Below, in pieces: positions 7,792-17,600 of a stretch of 64,000 nt of DNA. Source of the stretch: Lachnospiraceae bacterium (GTDB lineage: Bacteria > Bacillota > Clostridia > Lachnospirales > Lachnospiraceae); NCBI GenBank assembly GCA_024693845.1, contig JAILKJ010000063.1, positions 21,407-85,406 on the forward strand, written 5' to 3'. Position numbers and translations under genes: made by a program. Position 1 is the stretch's first letter. Every line of letters starts with the position of its first letter. The notes beneath the pieces were generated by a model, which was given only the letters and a program-made list of their open reading frames with translations, did no database searches and was not told the DNA's origin.

Positions 7792-9855
7792 TTATTTGAT
7801 CTTTCGGTTCTTGGGTGCGTTTCCGGTTTTGATCATCTTCGTGTATTTCTTCAGCTTGGTCTTGTTCTTGGTGATCTTGGCCGGGAGCTTGAAAGTTGCT
7901 GTTTTCTGGATGGACTTAAAGGCCCCTTTGCCGATGCTCTTCAGATTAACGGTCTTGATCGTGACCTTTTTGAGCTTGCCACAGCCGTTGAAGGCATTTT
8001 TACCGATGGAGGTTACGTTCTTGCCGATCACGGCAGACGTTGCTTTTTTCTGTCCCTTGAAGGCAGTGGCTGCGATACTAGTCACTTTGTATTTTCCCGA
8101 CTTGCCGGTTACCGTATCCGGAACGGTGATCTTCTTCAGAGAGCTCTTCTTTGTTCCGGTGAGTATAACGCTATCCTTCGATACAACCTTATAGGTGTAA
8201 CCGTCTTTCTCGAAGGTCTGCTCTGTGGTTTCGGTGTCATTCTGCGGATTGTCCTGTTTCAGGGCTGTCGATGATTTGGCCGTGGTCTTGGCTCCGACAC
8301 TTGCCGCATAATCTGCAGCCGCCGATCCATCCGTGGTCTTGATCTCCACCTTGCTGCTTCCCTTGATGATATCTTTGCCGATCACCCTGACAGAGTCAGG
8401 GATCGAAAGGGTGGTCAGATTGGGACAGCTTGCAAAAGCGCCGTCGCCGATACTTTTGACGGTATCACTGACATAGGCTGCTTGCAGGTTGTTCATTCCG
8501 TAGAAGGCATTCGAGCCGACTGATGTCACCCGTTTCTCGATCGTAACGGTCTGTGCATCCTTGGCGACGTCTTTCCAGGGTGCACTGTAATCGGGATAGT
8601 TATCCATATTGCCGAATCCGGTGATGACCAGCTCTTTACCCGCCGCATCATAATACCATTTCAGGTTATCTCCGCAGCTTCCTCCGTTGGTAAATGCATA
8701 GGGAATACCGTTGTTAAGTGCCCATTCATAAGCATAGGACGGAGCAGTGACATAGAGGACCACATTGTTTGAATTCTCAAACACGGGCGATACGATCTTG
8801 TTAACGGAAGCCGGGATCACAACCTTCTCAAGAGCAGGGCAATCGTTCATATGATAGACACCTTTTACCCCGTCGGGGATCGTAATGGTCTTAAGGCTCT
8901 TACACTTGTCTATGCAGGCGAAGTAATCACTCGTCCGGGCAGGTAAACGAAGATCCGTAAGTGCATCACATCCGTAGAACGCTTTGTTCATCAGACTGAC
9001 AGTCTGGGTGCAAGCGGACAGATCCACCTTAGAAAGTTTACTGCAGCCGGAAAAGGCCTCCTGATCTATTGATTGAATGCTTGTAGGAAAATTCACGGTC
9101 GTCAGTTTACAGCAACCGGCAAAAGCAGATTGCTGAACAGCGGTCAGGCCCTCCGGCATAGAGACGCTCTTTATACTACTGCAGCCGGAAAAAGCTTCTA
9201 CTGCGATACTCTTTGTTCCGGAAGGAACCGTGAAAGAAATCAGGGAACTGCATCCCTTAAACGCCTCATCTTCAATGGCAGCATTCGAGGTAATAAAATC
9301 AAAACCGGTGGGGAATAACACCGATACCAGATAGGGACAGTTTTCGAAGGTTCTCGGCATGATTCGACTCTTTGCCAAAGCAGGCCAGGAAAACGTCTGA
9401 AATCCCGCACCGGCAAAGGCTCCGGTTCCGATATAAGATACCGAGGAAGGGACTTCAAAATCCGGATTTGTTTTTCCGAGATTCGGACAGCCGCTAAAAC
9501 AGCCTTCTTTGATATCTGTCAGAGAGTTTCCGTTGAAATATACTTTATCAAGCTTTGGGCAATCGGCAAATGCATACGCTCCAAGCTTGGTAACTCCGCT
9601 TTTGATATTGACAGCTTCAATTCGGTCACGATATGAATCCCATGCGTAATCCTCCTTTTTTTCTCCCAGCATGACAGATGTTCCTCCGCTGGTACGTATA
9701 TTGATTGTAAGTACTTTATTCACAGGATCAAAGGTATAATTCAAACCATATTGATCGTCGCCCGAATACGACTCCGCGTACACTTTCATCCCGCCAACCG
9801 ACAGAAAACACATCAGCAATACCATAAACAGAATCCGAATCGAATGCTTCCTCAT
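7792..9855 (-). CDS. Secreted BspA-type leucine-rich repeat protein
   Basis: Signal peptide (MRKHSIRILFMVLLMCFLSVGGMKVYA); many LRR_5 repeats (SIAVEAFSGCSSIKSVSMPEGLTAVQQSAFAGCCKLTTVNFP); C-terminal module like its neighbour. Confidence 0.94.
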   Translation of the reverse strand: MRKHSIRILFMVLLMCFLSVGGMKVYAESYSGDDQYGLNYTFDPVNKVLTINIRTSGGTSVMLGEKKEDYAWDSYRDRIEAVNIKSGVTKLGAYAFADCPKLDKVYFNGNSLTDIKEGCFSGCPNLGKTNPDFEVPSSVSYIGTGAFAGAGFQTFSWPALAKSRIMPRTFENCPYLVSVLFPTGFDFITSNAAIEDEAFKGCSSLISFTVPSGTKSIAVEAFSGCSSIKSVSMPEGLTAVQQSAFAGCCKLTTVNFPTSIQSIDQEAFSGCSKLSKVDLSACTQTVSLMNKAFYGCDALTDLRLPARTSDYFACIDKCKSLKTITIPDGVKGVYHMNDCPALEKVVIPASVNKIVSPVFENSNNVVLYVTAPSYAYEWALNNGIPYAFTNGGSCGDNLKWYYDAAGKELVITGFGNMDNYPDYSAPWKDVAKDAQTVTIEKRVTSVGSNAFYGMNNLQAAYVSDTVKSIGDGAFASCPNLTTLSIPDSVRVIGKDIIKGSSKVEIKTTDGSAAADYAASVGAKTTAKSSTALKQDNPQNDTETTEQTFEKDGYTYKVVSKDSVILTGTKKSSLKKITVPDTVTGKSGKYKVTSIAATAFKGQKKATSAVIGKNVTSIGKNAFNGCGKLKKVTIKTVNLKSIGKGAFKSIQKTATFKLPAKITKNKTKLKKYTKMIKTGNAPKNRKIK

Positions 9856-9968
9856 AGACTATCCCTCCTCTTTTCATCTATATCATAACAACTTTATGAT
9901 TCGTTAACGCCTCATTCCCATCATAATCTATTCAGTCCTTTAAAACAAGGGTGATCTATGAGTGCATA

Positions 9969-10000
9969 CAAAAGCCTCTCCCCAAGTAGCGGGAGAGGCT
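9969..10000 (-). terminator. Intrinsic terminator of the ECF sigma/anti-sigma operon
   Basis: 10-bp inverted repeat agcctctccc...gggagaggct (9973-9982/9991-10000), T-rich on the minus strand after the stem. Confidence 0.75.
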
Positions 10001-10041
10001 GGCGTTGCTTTTTCCTTTAATCTTTGTCCTTTACTCTTCGA

Positions 10042-10773
10042 TCATTCTACAATCTTCAGATCCTTTTCAGCCTTCTCAAGCCAGGCGGGAAGGTCTTCGG
10101 ATTCGTTCAGAGCAGCTTCATCGGTCTCCTCATATACACAGACGGCTTCTGTTTTGCCGGTGCCTTCATCGGTATGGTTCACAACGGTGACCTTGCCAAT
10201 CTTCTCAGCGTCATCCATGTTGGCGGTGATGGTATCGCTCTTCATATTGAAGATGCATTTGCCCTCCTCATCCAGAATGTACTCTGCCCAGCCGGGATTC
10301 TCGATGCTGCCGCCTGCCAATACGATATGACGGTAGCCGTTCTCATCCTTGTACTCCTTCTCGAAATAGGAATCACCGTTACAGTAATCGGTGATGTCTT
10401 CCTTCGTATCCTCGAAGTTAAAGTACACTCTGCCGTCTTCCACGCTGCAGTATTCCTTCTCCTGATCGGTATTGATCGTGATCTCACTCTGTGACACATT
10501 GGGGTCTGTCTGTACATAATCCTTCATCGTGATCTGAATGCCGTTTCCGGTATGAATATCCAGCACCTTTGCGATCCAGGGCTCGCCACTCTGCGCATAC
10601 GTTATGATGTTAGAACCCAGGAACAGGAATGAGAAAACGAAAGCGGTATAGAATCCTTTTTTCATCTTCTGCTTCTGCTGCATGTGTCTCCTTTTCATCA
10701 GCGAATCCACTGTGATCTCGGAGCCGCCATCCAACGTATCCATTGCTCTTTTATAACTATCCTGATCAATCAT
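10042..10773 (-). CDS. Membrane-anchored protein coupled to an ECF sigma factor; probable anti-sigma factor
   Basis: One TM segment (GFYTAFVFSFLFLGSNIITYA) after a short cytoplasmic N-terminus; 8-bp overlap with the upstream sigma gene. Confidence 0.75.
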   Translation of the reverse strand: MIDQDSYKRAMDTLDGGSEITVDSLMKRRHMQQKQKMKKGFYTAFVFSFLFLGSNIITYAQSGEPWIAKVLDIHTGNGIQITMKDYVQTDPNVSQSEITINTDQEKEYCSVEDGRVYFNFEDTKEDITDYCNGDSYFEKEYKDENGYRHIVLAGGSIENPGWAEYILDEEGKCIFNMKSDTITANMDDAEKIGKVTVVNHTDEGTGKTEAVCVYEETDEAALNESEDLPAWLEKAEKDLKIVE

Positions 10774-11245
10774 AAACCAAGTCCTCCTCTAAACTGTCCT
10801 TTAGCATATTCCGGCCTCTGGATAACCGGGTCTTAACGCTTCCCTCCGAGATCCTCAGAATCTGAGCGATCTCTGATACCGAATACTCCTCATAGTAGAA
10901 AAGATGAAGCACGATACGGTATTTTGGGGGAAGCTTCATGACCTCGGTCAGAAGCCACGTGTCTTCATTCTGCGTTGCAGCAAGGGATTCCTCCAGATCC
11001 TCTATGGAAACGCTGTTCCATTTCCACAGCCGTCTGTTTAAATCCTTTGCCTTATTGATTGCTACTCGCAGAAGCCATGCCTTGATATGCTCGGGCGACG
11101 AAAACTCTTTTTTGCTTATGTGATACTTCAAAAATGTATCCTGAACTACATCATCTGCATCCGAGGTGTTCTGACATATGCTGAACGCTGCAGCAAACAG
11201 GTGTTTCTGATGTTGTCTGATCAGATCTTCCACCGGTTCTCTCAT
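10766..11245 (-). CDS. ECF-type RNA polymerase sigma factor
   Basis: Region 2 (DADDVVQDTFLKYH...HIKAWLLRVAINKAKD) and region 4 (LPPKYRIVLHLFYYEEYSVSEIAQILRISEGSVKTRLSRGR). Track start at 11287 lies at the predicted TSS, so MREPVEDL (11245) is preferred. Confidence 0.92.
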   Translation of the reverse strand: MREPVEDLIRQHQKHLFAAAFSICQNTSDADDVVQDTFLKYHISKKEFSSPEHIKAWLLRVAINKAKDLNRRLWKWNSVSIEDLEESLAATQNEDTWLLTEVMKLPPKYRIVLHLFYYEEYSVSEIAQILRISEGSVKTRLSRGRNMLKDSLEEDLVYD

Positions 11246-11293
11246 AATTACAGGTTGTCTCCTTCCTTGTTCTAAAAGGCCTTTCACTTATTA

Positions 11294-11320
11294 TACGACT
11301 GTGCATCCCAAAAGGTTACA
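11294..11320 (-). promoter_or_regulatory. Putative ECF-type promoter of the sigma operon
   Basis: Reverse strand TGTAACCTTTTGGGATGCACAGTCGTATAA: TGTAAC-N17-CGTA, resembling ECF promoters (TGAAAC-N16/17-CGTA). Confidence 0.55.
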
Positions 11321-11335
11321 ACAATTCAAAAATAT

Positions 11336-11366
11336 ATAAAAAAGAGACCGCCTTCCGCGGTCTCTT
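11336..11366 (-). terminator. Intrinsic terminator downstream of the SleB-like gene
   Basis: aagagaccgc-cttcc-gcggtctctt (11342-11351/11357-11366) with a U tract on the minus strand. Confidence 0.85.
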
Positions 11367-11390
11367 GTCATATTCATATTTGATTGCTTC

Positions 11391-12587
11391 TTACCAGAAG
11401 CTGTGGTTTCCGATCACGATGCTGCCGCCGGAACCGCCACCAAAGTGCATTGCTCCGCCTACGTTGCTCTGACCGCTGATAGCAGCCTGTGCAGCCTGGA
11501 TGCAGGAAGCGGAAGGACCGGATGCCAGAACGCTTGCCACTCTGCCGTTGGTTGCGGGAGGGAACTGGCTGGGCTGATTGATAACGCCGCTTACCGTGCT
11601 GGGATAGGAACCGCTGCGTACACGGTTCATAACTACCGCACCTACTGCCAGCTGACCTTCGTAGCACTCTCTTCCTGCCTCGCACTGGATCAGTGCTGCA
11701 AGAAGGGTAACATCATTGGCTGCGGATGCAACCGCGCCTCTGTCGGTGGTAACCTTGCCTGCCTTCTTAGCCTTGGCTTCCTTCTCTGCCTTAGCCTTCT
11801 CAGCCTTTGCCTTCTCCTCGGCAGCGATCTGCTCGCTGGTCTTACCGGTAGGCACGCTGTAGGAAAGCTCTACAAACTCGGATGCTACATATCCGATCTC
11901 ACCATCATATTTAACACTTACCCAGTCACCCAGATCTTCTACAGCCTTGAGAACCTTGCCCTCTTCAGCCAGATCCAGAATAGCGGCATCTTCACTCTGC
12001 TCCTTACGGATACGAAGACCGCCTGTCATGACCGTTGCTTCCATAGATACTACTTCATCATATAATGCCTTGGCTTCCTCACCGAACAGAAGGAACTCAT
12101 CCTTGGTCCAGCCATCAAGATCACCACTGGAAAGTCTGGTCCAGCCATCCTTCTGCTCCAGGATCTTACCGCCACAGTCAGCAAAAAGCTTACCTGCTAC
12201 GGGAGCTTCCTCGGAAGGCTCCTGGCGAACATTAACGGCATCCGTAACATTGGCCATTACAAGGTCCGCGAACTCATCTTCCACATCAGTCTCTATGGTA
12301 TCCAGTTCCTCTTCGTCTGCCAGTGCATCCTCTGCGGGAACCTTATCATCGGTAACGATCTCATCCTGTGCGGGCTCGTCTGCTGTTGCAGTCATGGCTG
12401 CATGAACACCGGCTCCCAGCATCAGATCAGCTTCATCCTCGGAAGCGGCCAGAAACAGGCTTCCCACGCCGGCGTGCAGCTCCTTGTCCGCATCATCCGC
12501 AAGGGCGGGAACAGAGGAGATCACTACTGCAGTCACGAGCATCAGGGTGATCACTATTCTGTTGTGTTTGCTAAACATACGCTTCAT
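11391..12587 (-). CDS. Secreted SH3 domain plus SleB-type cell wall hydrolase
   Basis: C-terminal NDVTLLAALIQCEAGRECYEGQLAVGAVVMNRVRSGSYPSTVSGVINQPSQFPPATNGRV; two SH3-like segments; start MKRMFSKHN supported by GGAG SD. Confidence 0.92.
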   Translation of the reverse strand: MKRMFSKHNRIVITLMLVTAVVISSVPALADDADKELHAGVGSLFLAASEDEADLMLGAGVHAAMTATADEPAQDEIVTDDKVPAEDALADEEELDTIETDVEDEFADLVMANVTDAVNVRQEPSEEAPVAGKLFADCGGKILEQKDGWTRLSSGDLDGWTKDEFLLFGEEAKALYDEVVSMEATVMTGGLRIRKEQSEDAAILDLAEEGKVLKAVEDLGDWVSVKYDGEIGYVASEFVELSYSVPTGKTSEQIAAEEKAKAEKAKAEKEAKAKKAGKVTTDRGAVASAANDVTLLAALIQCEAGRECYEGQLAVGAVVMNRVRSGSYPSTVSGVINQPSQFPPATNGRVASVLASGPSASCIQAAQAAISGQSNVGGAMHFGGGSGGSIVIGNHSFW

Positions 12588-12609
12588 TACTGTCTCCGAA
12601 CCATAGTTG

Positions 12610-12636
12610 CGTAACAATTTTGTAACAACTCGTAAG
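12610..12636 (+). promoter_or_regulatory. Putative WalR-like binding boxes (tandem YGTAAS repeats)
   Basis: CGTAAC-AATTT-TGTAAC-AACT-CGTAAG; the first pair matches WalR consensus TGTWAH-N5-TGTWAH with one mismatch. Confidence 0.45.
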
Positions 12637-12639
12637 GGT

Positions 12640-12668
12640 ATCTTAACAAAATCGATATAAAAAGTCAA
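12640..12668 (-). promoter_or_regulatory. Putative sigmaA promoter of the SleB-like gene
   Basis: TTGACT-N17-TAAGAT on the minus strand. Confidence 0.5.
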
Positions 12669-12751
12669 ATTTTGGGGTCAGAAATGGCGCTTTGCATGAA
12701 AAAAAAGACAATAAACACTTAAAAAACGGCAGATATTGAATTGAAGAATTG

Positions 12752-13588
12752 TTAATCACAAGATGTGGAATCTGTAACAAATGCGTCTCTGCGACGTTTT
12801 ACTTCATATAAGAAGAGAGCGGCCGAAACGGCAGCGTTCAATGACTCGGTTTCACCCTCCATGGGGATCCTGGCTCTCACATCGGCCAGCGATAAGGTCT
12901 CCTGCTCCAGTCCGTTTCCTTCGTTTCCGATAAAAACGGCCGCCGGGGCATCTATCGCAGCCTTTGTATATTCCTCCGAGCCTTCCAGGCAGGCGGCAAC
13001 CACTTTAATGCCGCGGCTTTTCAAAAGCTCTGTCAGCTCTCTCGCACTTTCATAGTAAACAAAGGGTACTCTGTAGATGGCCCCCATGGTGGAACGTACG
13101 GTCTTGGGATTGAAAAGATCGGCGCAGCCTGCAGACAGGAACAAGCCTGCGGCTCCCGCTGCCTCCGCCGTCCTAAGCATGGTCCCCACGTTTCCGGGAT
13201 CCTGGACGTTCTCCAGCACAAGGATGCAGCGTCCCTCTTTCCCGGTAAGGTCGGCCAGTATTTTTTCCGTATCATAGACAGGCTGGCGGACCACAGCGCA
13301 GATCCCCTGGGGATGAACGGTGTCGGACATTTTTGCAAACACGTCATCCGATACAAGGACAGTCTCTCCCGAAAAGCCGTTCTCACGCAGCTTTGCCATC
13401 ACGCCCGCGCATTCACTTTTCCCCGAAAAGCTCTCCGAAAGATAGAGATCGCGGATCAGGCTTCCGGGTGTCTCGGAAACCATGCGGCTTCCTTCCGCAA
13501 TAAAAAGGCCGCTTCGGGATCGTTCCTTCGCGCGGCCTGTTAATGCCGATATCTGTTTGATCTGTTGATTGGATGCGGATGTGATCAT
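12752..13588 (-). CDS. TrmH/SpoU family RNA 2'-O-methyltransferase
   Basis: VLENVQDPGNVGTMLRTAEAAGAAGLFLS...VRSTMGAIYRVPF...VFIGNEGNGLEQETLSLADVRARIPMEGETESLNAAVSAALFLYE. Start MITSASNQQ is 1 nt beyond the pfkA stop. Confidence 0.94.
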   Translation of the reverse strand: MITSASNQQIKQISALTGRAKERSRSGLFIAEGSRMVSETPGSLIRDLYLSESFSGKSECAGVMAKLRENGFSGETVLVSDDVFAKMSDTVHPQGICAVVRQPVYDTEKILADLTGKEGRCILVLENVQDPGNVGTMLRTAEAAGAAGLFLSAGCADLFNPKTVRSTMGAIYRVPFVYYESARELTELLKSRGIKVVAACLEGSEEYTKAAIDAPAAVFIGNEGNGLEQETLSLADVRARIPMEGETESLNAAVSAALFLYEVKRRRDAFVTDSTSCD

Positions 13589-13589
13589 A

Positions 13590-14567
13590 TCATCTGGAAA
13601 GAAGTCTGCTGACTTCATATTCGTACTCGTCGATGTCCTTCTGCATAGCCAGCGCCTCATCGATATCAAAATCCAGGAACTTGCCGCCCTGGTGACCGAT
13701 CACGCGGTTGGTCTTGCCTTCGCAGAGGATGTCCGCTGCCATGGCGCCCATGATGGAGGCATAGAATCTGTCCTTACAGGTGGGATTACCGCCACGCTGC
13801 ATGTAACCGAGGATGGTGGCTCTGGTCTCCATTCCCGTAGCCGCCTCGATACGACGGGCCATGGAAGTGGAATGGCCGATACCTTCCGCATTGATGATGA
13901 TATGATGGGTCTTGCCCTTTTTGCGGTTATCGATAATGTTGTTGATGATGGCCTGCTCGTTGTAGTCGTATTTCTCTGGCAGGAGAATGTCCTCGGCGCC
14001 GTTGGCTACGCCGCACCACAGTGCGATGTATCCGGCGTTACGTCCCATAACCTCGATGATGGAACATCTCTCATGGGAGGAGGAGGTATCACGTACCTTG
14101 TCGATGGCCTGCATGGCTGTATTGATGGCCGTGTCAAAACCGATGGTATAATCGGTACAGGCGATATCCAGATCGATGGTCCCGGGAAGTCCGATGGTGT
14201 TGATCCCCTGCTTGGAAAGCGCCTGTGCGCCTCTGTAGGAGCCGTCTCCGCCGATAACTACGATGCCGTCGATCCCGTGCTTGCGACAGATATCAGCGCC
14301 CTTCTGCTGGCCTTCCAGTGTACGGAATTCGCTACAGCGCGCCGTTCCGAGGATGGTACCGCCACGCTGGATGGTATCGGAAACATCCTTCCTTTCCATA
14401 TCAAAAATCTCTTCATTCAGAAGACCCTGATAACCCTTCTTGATCCCCTTGACCTTGACACCGTTACAGATGGCCTTTCTTGCTACCGCACGGATGGCGG
14501 CATTCATGCCCGGCGCATCTCCGCCGCTGGTAAGGATCCCGATGGTTTTGATACTGTTCTTAGCCAA
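13590..14567 (-). CDS. pfkA: 6-phosphofructokinase
   Basis: IGILTSGGDAPGMNAAIRAVAR; GGDGSYRGAQAL; PGTIDLDIACTDYTIGFDTAINT. Confidence 0.97.
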   Translation of the reverse strand: MAKNSIKTIGILTSGGDAPGMNAAIRAVARKAICNGVKVKGIKKGYQGLLNEEIFDMERKDVSDTIQRGGTILGTARCSEFRTLEGQQKGADICRKHGIDGIVVIGGDGSYRGAQALSKQGINTIGLPGTIDLDIACTDYTIGFDTAINTAMQAIDKVRDTSSSHERCSIIEVMGRNAGYIALWCGVANGAEDILLPEKYDYNEQAIINNIIDNRKKGKTHHIIINAEGIGHSTSMARRIEAATGMETRATILGYMQRGGNPTCKDRFYASIMGAMAADILCEGKTNRVIGHQGGKFLDFDIDEALAMQKDIDEYEYEVSRLLSR

Positions 14568-14635
14568 TGCTTTTACCTCCCGGTATTTGTCCTCTTTACC
14601 ATAACACCGCCGAAGAAAAAATGCAATAAAACCCC

Positions 14636-17600
14636 TTACAAAACACGAATGCAGTCAGCGCCGAAATGCTCCCTGAGGGCGGAAAGCACTTCCTCGTCAG
14701 CGCTGATCTTCCTGTTGGCCTCCAGGCGCTTATAAACATTCTCTTTTGTGCAGGTGATCACCACTTCATCCCGGCCTTCGGAGTCTTTCAGCAGGTCCAT
14801 CAGTTCCTGCTCTCTGTCCTTGTAGGTCTGTTTATCGGGAAAAATGACCGTCACCCTTCTCGGCATATCCTCAAATGCGCAGATCTGCGAAGCGATGACC
14901 CTGCCGTCCTTCTCATCCTCCAGCTGGGCTCTTCCCTTGACGAACAGCTTTGCATCATCCACAAGAAGATCCCTGTACTTCTCGTATTCCCGGGGAAAAA
15001 CGATGACCTCAAAACTGCCCATCAGATCCTCGATGGTGATAAAGGCCATCTGCTTATCTGACTTGGTGAACTTGATGTTCTTAGCCGTCAAAAGTCCCCC
15101 CACCGTCACTTCCTGACCGTCGTGGACCTTCCGCTCTTCCTTCGCACTGTCGCCCTCCTGGAGATCATCCGTTTCAGCTGCCAGATCCAGGGAGGTGGCA
15201 TTGATCCTGCGCTGCAAAAACTCCCTTTCCTCATCTAAGGGATGACCGCTTACATAGAAGCCCACCACTTCCTTTTCAAAGGCCAGAAGCTGCGGCTTTT
15301 CAAACTCGGGAACATTCGGAAGCTGTATCTCAAAGGAAGATCTGGTTTCTTCCGTGGCGATCTCAAACAGACTCATCTGTCCTTTGATATCGTTCTTCTT
15401 TTCCTTGGCATGCTGATCCATCAGACCGGCAAAAACGGAAAGGAACTGCCTGCGGTTGCCGGGGAAGCAGTCCAGTGCCCCGGCTTTGATCAGGTTCTCC
15501 ACCACCTTCTTGTTGACGTTGTGATCGATATTCCGGGCGATGAATTCCTGAAGGGAAGGATACTCTCCCCTGACATTTCTCTCTTCGATGATCTCCTCGA
15601 TGACGGAGCGGCCCACGGATTTCAGGGCACAGAGAGCAAACCGGATCTTACCGTCCTCCACCGAGAAATCCTCCTGAGAATGGTTCACATCAGGCGGCAG
15701 GATCTCGATGCCCATCTGACGGCAGCTGGCGATATACTCCGTAACCTTGGAACCGTTGTCGATGACGGAGGTCAGAAGTGCCGCCATGAACTCCACCGGA
15801 TAATAGTATTTGAGATAAGCAGTCTGCATGGCCACTACGGCATAGCAGGCAGCGTGGGATTTGTTAAAAGCGTACTTGGCAAAATCCATCATTTCATCAT
15901 AGATCTTGTTGGCCGTCGCCGCATCGATGCCCTTTGCCACACAGCCCGGCACATGCTCGGCTTCGTTTCCGCCGACGAAGTTGGCCCGCTCTTTTTCCAT
16001 AACGGCCTGCTTCTTCTTACTCATGGCACGGCGCACCAGATCGCTCCGTCCCAGGGTGTATCCGCCCAGATCACGCACGATCTGCATAACCTGCTCCTGG
16101 TATACGATACAGCCGTAGGTGGGCTTTAAGATCGGCTCCAGAAGCGGGGTATCATAGGTCACGCTTTCGGGATTGTTTTTACCCGCGATATACTGGGGAA
16201 TGAAATCCATGGGACCGGGACGGTAAAGGGAAATGCCCGCGATAACGTCCTCTAAGGATTTCGGCTTCAGCTCTTTCATGAAGCTCTTCATCCCCGCACT
16301 CTCCAGCTGGAAGACACCGTCCGTTCTGCCGGTACTGATGTAATCCAGCACTTTTTCATCGTCATAATTGATCTTCTGCAGATCGATGCCGATCCCCCGG
16401 CTCTGTTCGATGAGCCCCACCGCATCCTGGATCACGGTCAGATTTCGAAGGCCCAGAAAGTCCATCTTCAAAAGTCCCAGCTCTTCAATGGTTGTCATGG
16501 TGAACTGGGTGGTGATGCTGCCGTCGGATCCCCGTGAGAGGGGCACAAATTCATCCGCCGGCTCGGGACAGATGACAACGCCTGCCGCGTGCATGGAGGA
16601 GTGTCTCGGAAGGCCCTCTAAGCGCTTGCACATATCGATCAGCTCGCGGACCTCGGGATCCTTCTGATAAAGCTCCTTCAGATCCGGATTCATGGTAAGT
16701 GCCCGTTCCAGCGTGATGTTCAGTTCGTTGGGAACCATCTTGGACAGAGCGTCCGCCCTTGCATAGGGAAGGTCCATGGCCCTCGCCACATCCCGGATCA
16801 CGCCTTTGGCCGCCATGGTTCCGAAGGTAACGATCTGGACCACTTTTTCATCGCCGTATTTATGGCGGACGTAGTCGATGACTTCCTGCCTCCTGCGGGG
16901 ACAAAAGTCCACGTCAATATCGGGCATGGATACTCTTTCGGGATTGAGGAACCGCTCAAACAGGAGATTGTAGCGGATCGGATCGATGTCCGTGATCTTC
17001 AGACAATAAGATACAATGGCTCCCGCTGCCGAACCTCTTCCCGGTCCCACGGCGATGCCATGCTCCTTGGCATAATTGATGAAGTCCCAAACGATGAGGA
17101 AATAGTCCACAAAGCCCATCTCGCGGATGGTGTTAAGCTCGAATTCAAGACGCTCCCGCAGCTGGGGATCCGCGTCGGGATAGCGCTCCTGCAGACCTTT
17201 TTCGCACAGCTCATTCAGATACTCCCAGCTGGTCTTGCCCTCCGGCACCTGATACCTGGGCAGCTTGTGATCGCCGAAGGTGATCTCCACATGGCATCTG
17301 TCCGCGATCTTCTGGGTGTTGTCGATGGCCTGCTGCGCATAGGGGAAAAGTGCCCGCATCTGCTCTTCGCTCTTGATGAAATACTGACCCCCGTCATAGC
17401 GCATTCTGTCTTCATCCTGCACTTTTTTCTGGGTCTGTATGCAAAGAAGGATGTCATGTGATCTGGCATCCTCCGCATAGGTATAGTGTACGTCATTAGT
17501 GGCAACAAGGGGGATATCCAGATCGCGGCTCATGGCAAGCAGCGCGCTGTTAACGGTCTGCTGTGCGCCGATCCCGTGATCCTGCAACTCCAGGAAATAG

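Noticed and set aside
9855-9960. ECF-type promoter upstream of the BspA-like gene
   Set aside because: No TGTAAC-N17-CGTA match; a TTGTTT-N17-TATGAT sigmaA-like promoter fits better.
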